DNA from: Actinomycetota bacterium
GTDB lineage: Bacteria > Actinomycetota > Acidimicrobiia > Acidimicrobiales > Acidimicrobiaceae
Length of the DNA: 8,691 nucleotides
Assembly (NCBI GenBank): GCA_027318945.1
Contig: DAHVOF010000275.1
Location: forward strand, 1-8,691
Direction: 5' to 3'
Shown here: piece by piece, positions 5,677 to 8,691 of the stretch
How the letters are laid out: the number at the start of each line of letters is the position of its first letter
How positions within the stretch are numbered: the stretch's first letter is position 1
The notes under the pieces: model-generated
What the model was told of the DNA's origin: nothing
What the model saw: only the letters and a program-made list of their open reading frames with translations
Database searches by the model: none
Position numbers and translations under genes: made by a program

Positions 5677-7132
5677 GGCCGGGTTCGGTGTCGTATATCT
5701 GGTGGGTGCAGGTCCTGGAGATCCGCGTTTGATCACTGTTCGAGGAATGGAGCTGCTAGCTCAGGCAGATGTCGTGGTATACGATCATCTTTCGGACATA
5801 TCCCTTCTTGATAACTGCAAAGTCGATGCCGTCCTTGTTGATGTAGGGAAACGGCCTGGTCGCCCGGTGCCTCAGCAAGAGATCAATGATGTTCTCATTC
5901 GCAGCTCGGCGAGCGCCAAGGTGGTTGTCAGGCTCAAGGGGGGTGACCCGTTCGTTTTCGGTCGTGGCGGTGAAGAGGCAATGGCGCTTGCAGAGAAAGG
6001 CATCCGATTCGAGGTGGTGCCAGGAGTCTCGTCAGCGATCGCTGTTCCGGCGTATGCCGGAATACCTGTCACGCACCGCGGGCTATCAACGTCTGTAACC
6101 GTTGTAACTGGTCATAGACATGGTGCAGCGGCTGATCAGGTTGACTGGGGATCACTCGCGAAGCTCGGGGGCACGATAGTGGTTCTTATGGGCGTGGCGC
6201 ACCGAAAAGAGATCTCGGAGAAGCTGATCAAGGGCGGGTTGAAACCCGAGACGTCTGTGGCGGCCGTTCGGTGGGGCTCAAGAGGTGATCAGAGGACGAT
6301 CAGGACCACGCTTGGACATCTTGCAGAGACGGATATCCAGTCACCTTCAACTATCGTGGTCGGTTCTGTGGCCCAACTTGACCTTTCCTGGTTTGAATCA
6401 CGGCCGCTATTTGGGCGCAAGATAGTTCTGACGCGCGCCAAAGGTCAGGTGGACGCGATGGCACGCTCGATTAGGGATCTTGGTGGTCAGCCAATAGTTG
6501 TGCCGGTCATCGAGATTCTTCCGCCGGAGGACGATTATAAAGCCCTTGGCGAGGCGGCGAAGAAAGTTGGCCGTTACGATTGGCTCGTCTTCACTTCAGC
6601 CAATGCGGTTACTCGTTTCTTTGCATTCATCAGGGATGCGAGGGCGCTGGCGGGAGTTAAAGTGGCTACTGTCGGACAAGGAACAGCCAGGGAGTTGGCA
6701 AAATTTAATGTGGTAGCCGATTTGATTCCCCGGAGCTCTGTTGCTGAGTCTCTGGCCTTCGAATTTCCTAGCGGTTCCGGACTTGTTCTTTTGCCATGTG
6801 CGAAAGTTGTAAGGGATGTGATACCTGTCGAGCTGTCGCAAAAAGGGTGGCATGTCGATGTCGTTGAGGCGTACCGTACTTCAGCTGCCACTCCGAATCC
6901 GGAGCTGTCGGGACAGATAGCTGAGAGCGATGCAATAGTATTCACCTCCTCTTCGACGGCGTCAAACTTTCTGGCATCCTACGGCAGCCAGGCATTGCCG
7001 CCTTTGGTGATCTCGATTGGCCCGGTTACCACCGAGACTCTTGCTAGTCACGGGATCGGAAAGGTGGCGACGTCTGCGGAGCACGATGTTACTGGTGTTC
7101 TCAATACGCTTGTGGAGCTATTCTCCGCCTAG
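5669..7132 (+). CDS. cobA/hemD: fused uroporphyrinogen-III C-methyltransferase and uroporphyrinogen-III synthase
   Basis: A 487-residue bifunctional protein. Residues 8 to about 240 form a SAM-dependent uroporphyrinogen-III methyltransferase: YLVGAGPGDPRLIT (10-23), GKRPG (60-64), VVRLKGGDPFVFGRGGEEA (86-104), VVPGVSSAIAVPAYAGIPVTH (116-136) and PSTIVVG (226-232). This domain makes precorrin-2. Residues 248-487 form the uroporphyrinogen-III synthase that cyclises hydroxymethylbilane with inversion of ring D. It has the usual poorly conserved bilobed pattern: KIVLTRAKGQ (251-260), DWLVFTSANAV (304-314), VATVGQGTA (332-340), DAIVFTSSSTASNFL (421-435) and VISIGPVTTETL (447-458). The order CobA then HemD is a known fusion in actinobacteria and other bacteria. 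The ATG overlaps the hemC end by eight bases, with TAGG (5657-5660) as a weak ribosome site. It is the last gene of the operon; hemB does not follow. Confidence 0.93.
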   Translation: MAEAGFGVVYLVGAGPGDPRLITVRGMELLAQADVVVYDHLSDISLLDNCKVDAVLVDVGKRPGRPVPQQEINDVLIRSSASAKVVVRLKGGDPFVFGRGGEEAMALAEKGIRFEVVPGVSSAIAVPAYAGIPVTHRGLSTSVTVVTGHRHGAAADQVDWGSLAKLGGTIVVLMGVAHRKEISEKLIKGGLKPETSVAAVRWGSRGDQRTIRTTLGHLAETDIQSPSTIVVGSVAQLDLSWFESRPLFGRKIVLTRAKGQVDAMARSIRDLGGQPIVVPVIEILPPEDDYKALGEAAKKVGRYDWLVFTSANAVTRFFAFIRDARALAGVKVATVGQGTARELAKFNVVADLIPRSSVAESLAFEFPSGSGLVLLPCAKVVRDVIPVELSQKGWHVDVVEAYRTSAATPNPELSGQIAESDAIVFTSSSTASNFLASYGSQALPPLVISIGPVTTETLASHGIGKVATSAEHDVTGVLNTLVELFSA

Positions 7133-7205
7133 CTCGTTTGGCTATGCATTGCCCAACTGTTTGGTGACTTTCGGTTTTTCGGTATTCATCCACATTTTGT
7201 CACAT
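7133..7205. other. end of tetrapyrrole operon, no clear terminator
   Basis: The stretch holds only short imperfect repeats: CCAA (7153-7156) with TTGG (7161-7164), and TTTCGG twice (7170-7181) in T-rich sequence. This could be a weak terminator, but I cannot draw a strong GC stem followed by a T run. I see no coding sequence. Confidence 0.3.
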
Positions 7206-7238
7206 GTTAATTCGCAGTTAAGTGACGATTAACTCGGG
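7206..7238 (+). promoter_or_regulatory. three tandem 11-bp repeats, candidate PhoB/PhoP/OmpR-type operator
   Basis: The units are GTTAATTCGCA (7206-7216), GTTAAGTGACG (7217-7227) and ATTAACTCGGG (7228-7238). TTAA thus recurs exactly every 11 bp, about one helical turn. Tandem 11-bp units are the hallmark of Pho boxes and related winged-helix response regulators. From memory, the units agree at roughly eight or nine of eleven positions with the Streptomyces PHO box. The middle unit contains the candidate -35 box, a position suited to direct activation of the importer gene. Confidence 0.45.
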
Positions 7239-7249
7239 CCATCTACTGT
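7222..7249 (+). promoter_or_regulatory. candidate promoter of the ABC importer operon
   Basis: GTGACG (7222-7227) and TACTGT (7244-7249) are 16 bases apart; the latter fits TAnnnT. The start of transcription would be near 7256, about 18 bases before ATG 7274. The -35 box lies within the tandem repeats, as expected for a promoter that needs an activator. Confidence 0.45.
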
Positions 7250-7273
7250 CTGGCTTGGCAACGCAATCAAACT

Positions 7274-8491
7274 ATGTCCAAGTCAGAAATGGAGATGACA
7301 TTGCCCAAAATCTGGAGACGGGAGCTCCGTAACTGGTCTCTGAGTGAAGTCACGAAAGACTCTCGCAGTGCCTGTTTGCAAGCAAAGACAGTCGCAGTCA
7401 AACCGAAGTTTGGGGTAAATTCGAGGTTGGTCCGTTGGGTGGTGGCAGGTGCCGTCGGGGGTGGAGTGCTGGCAGCGTGCTCATCCTCAAGTTCAAATGC
7501 CAGCGCATCTCTCACGACTGCAGCGTCGACGGTTGGTGCTACCAAGACCGTGCCGCTGGTTGTCTACGCTGCCGAGGGATACGATTCGGCGGAGGTGAAG
7601 GCTTTTCAAGCTGCCACTGGAATACCCACCAAGCTGGTGGACCATTCCACGGGTACTTTGCTGGCGAAAATTCAGGCGGAGGGTGCGCATCCACAGTGGG
7701 GCCTTCTTTGGACTGACGGGGATTCGGCATACGCGGCCCTTGACCGGCAAGGCATGCTAGTAAAAGGTTTTGAGCCAACGGCGGGCACTCTCACCTCGCT
7801 CGGAGCAAAGTTGGTGCCATCAGACAAAAGCTATATTCCTACCGGACTCACCGTGGCCGGTGCCATTGTCTATAACAGCCAGACTGTGACCAACCCGCCT
7901 AAAAGTTGGGCAGACCTCACGAGTGCCCATTGGAAAGGCGCCGTTGGGATGAACAATCCCGCTATATCGGGGCCGACCTACAGCGTAGTGGCCGGGATAA
8001 TGCATCAGCTGGGAGGAGTTACCCAAGGTGAGCAGTTCTTCAAGCAGTTGGCAGCCAATGGTCTTCACGTGTTTACGACCAATAAGGTCACTCTGACTTC
8101 ACTGCTTCAAGGGCAGATAAAGCTTGCAATCGTGCAAAACTCGGCGGGAATCGGATTCGAGTACAAGTATCCACAGCTTAGGGTGGCCTACCCGACCAGC
8201 GTGACGGATCTTCCCAGTGTTATTGGTATTGATGCCAAGGTTTCCAAGATCGAGCAGGCTGAGGCAGAAAAGTTTGCGAACTTCGTATATTCGGCACAAG
8301 GCCAGAATGTGATGCTCTCGGGCGATCCTCACGGTGATTCGTTATTCTTCCCGATCGTCAGCGGCACCTCCCAGCACAAGCTCGTCCCGTCGCTGAGCTC
8401 GATTCCACTGCAGTTCATCAATCCCAATGTGTGGGGAACGCGAGAGAGCGCGATTAACCAGTGGTTTACCGCCAACGTCGTAAACGGATGA
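7274..8491 (+). CDS. ABC importer substrate-binding lipoprotein, extracellular solute-binding family 1-like
   Basis: A 405-residue exported lipoprotein that should capture a ligand outside the membrane and pass it to a permease. The lipobox LAAC (66-69) follows a hydrophobic run from about residue 55; Cys69 would be lipidated. A low-complexity Ser/Ala/Thr linker leads to the ligand-binding fold starting at PLVVYAAEG. The fold resembles the ferric iron, thiamine, spermidine and 2-aminoethylphosphonate binding proteins: VYNSQTV in the hinge region, then PKSWADLTSAHWKGAVGMNNP, typical of this group. The adjacent tyrosine pair that binds iron in FbpA-type proteins seems absent; the matching region reads IVQNSAGIGFEY. 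A non-iron ligand is therefore likely, but I cannot name it. The ATG has no ribosome site and gives an unusually long 54-residue pre-hydrophobic segment. TTG 7376 or TTG 7427 would give normal signal peptides. A permease-like gene follows. Confidence 0.8.
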   Translation: MSKSEMEMTLPKIWRRELRNWSLSEVTKDSRSACLQAKTVAVKPKFGVNSRLVRWVVAGAVGGGVLAACSSSSSNASASLTTAASTVGATKTVPLVVYAAEGYDSAEVKAFQAATGIPTKLVDHSTGTLLAKIQAEGAHPQWGLLWTDGDSAYAALDRQGMLVKGFEPTAGTLTSLGAKLVPSDKSYIPTGLTVAGAIVYNSQTVTNPPKSWADLTSAHWKGAVGMNNPAISGPTYSVVAGIMHQLGGVTQGEQFFKQLAANGLHVFTTNKVTLTSLLQGQIKLAIVQNSAGIGFEYKYPQLRVAYPTSVTDLPSVIGIDAKVSKIEQAEAEKFANFVYSAQGQNVMLSGDPHGDSLFFPIVSGTSQHKLVPSLSSIPLQFINPNVWGTRESAINQWFTANVVNG

Positions 8492-8535
8492 TCTGCGCGA
8501 GGAGTAGCTGGTCTTTGCTCCATGACGGCGCAGAT
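8491..8535 (+). other. intercistronic hairpin after the binding-protein gene
   Basis: ATCTGCGC (8491-8498) is exactly complementary to GCGCAGAT (8528-8535), with an inner GGAG (8501-8504) and CTCC (8518-8521) stem. It starts at the stop codon of the binding-protein gene. Five T residues follow eight bases later (8543-8547). Such hairpins after binding-protein genes commonly stabilise the upstream mRNA or partly stop transcription, so that binding protein exceeds permease. That role is inferred here. Confidence 0.5.
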
Positions 8536-8606
8536 GCCAAGGTTTTTCCAGCGAGTTGGCGCAAGTGATAGCTGATGGTGCCGCAGGAAGTTTGCGGGGA
8601 TTTGCG

Positions 8607-8691
8607 ATGCGGGCAAAGTGTGGCCGCATCGCCGCATTCGCATTTGTCACTTTGCTCCTTGTAGTGCCTTCCTTGAGCTTCCTGGTCCAGG
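8607..8691 (+). CDS. N-terminus of a membrane protein, probably the ABC permease (cut by window end)
   Basis: Translation from ATG 8607 gives MRAKCGRIAA followed by a strongly hydrophobic segment, AFAFVTLLLVVPSLSFLVQ, running off the window. A short basic start followed by one helix is typical of ABC importer permeases, and the place directly after a binding-protein gene supports that. GGGGA (8596-8600) lies six bases before the ATG as a ribosome site. The frame is open back to 8526, with TTG 8556, GTG 8565 and TTG 8592 as other possible starts; these would add up to 17 residues. The family cannot be fixed from 28 residues. Confidence 0.6.
   Translation, partial: MRAKCGRIAAFAFVTLLLVVPSLSFLVQ

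Noticed and set aside
8522..8575. Short frame ATG 8522 to TGA 8575 (17 residues) before the permease
   Set aside because: It overlaps the hairpin and resembles nothing known; the permease-like hydrophobic frame is a different one, and no frameshift is needed to explain it.

Overview
The window (about 53-54% GC by eye) looks chromosomal and bacterial, most probably from a deep-branching actinobacterium. The reasons are -10 elements of the TAnnnT kind lying directly upstream of start codons (leaderless style), GTG and TTG starts, a sirC-hemA-hemC-cobA/hemD cluster of actinobacterial type, and moderate rather than high GC. A member of the Acidimicrobiia is my best guess, but this is inference and no phylogenetic marker is present. 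I found no tRNA, rRNA, insertion sequence or CRISPR array.

Layout from left to right: (1) a possible tail of an unidentified gene (1-78), then a promoter region and proC for proline synthesis on the + strand (343-1146). (2) A convergent gene on the - strand (2558-1170) encoding a 12-helix-type major facilitator transporter of unknown substrate. (3) A divergent regulatory region of about 340 bases (2559-2903). It has a candidate promoter with a palindrome over its -10 box and a roughly 195-base leader with several perfect inverted repeats that can fold in mutually exclusive ways. (4) A tightly overlapping tetrapyrrole operon, 2904-7132: sirC (precorrin-2 dehydrogenase type), hemA (glutamyl-tRNA reductase), hemC (hydroxymethylbilane synthase) and a fused cobA/hemD gene. 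(5) A 141-base intergenic region with three tandem 11-bp repeats around a -35 box. (6) A lipoprotein substrate-binding protein of an ABC importer (7274-8491), an intercistronic hairpin, and the first codons of a membrane protein that is probably the cognate permease (from 8607, cut by the window end).

The hem genes form a logical unit. HemA commits glutamyl-tRNA to tetrapyrroles, HemC and the HemD domain make the uroporphyrinogen III macrocycle, the CobA domain methylates it to precorrin-2, and SirC oxidises that towards sirohydrochlorin. The operon thus joins the common trunk with the siroheme/cobalamin branch, while hemL and hemB, needed for intermediate steps, are not in the window. The two most interesting signals are non-coding: the switch-like leader before sirC, and the 11-bp phased repeats before the ABC importer, which resemble binding sites of PhoB/PhoP/OmpR-type response regulators.
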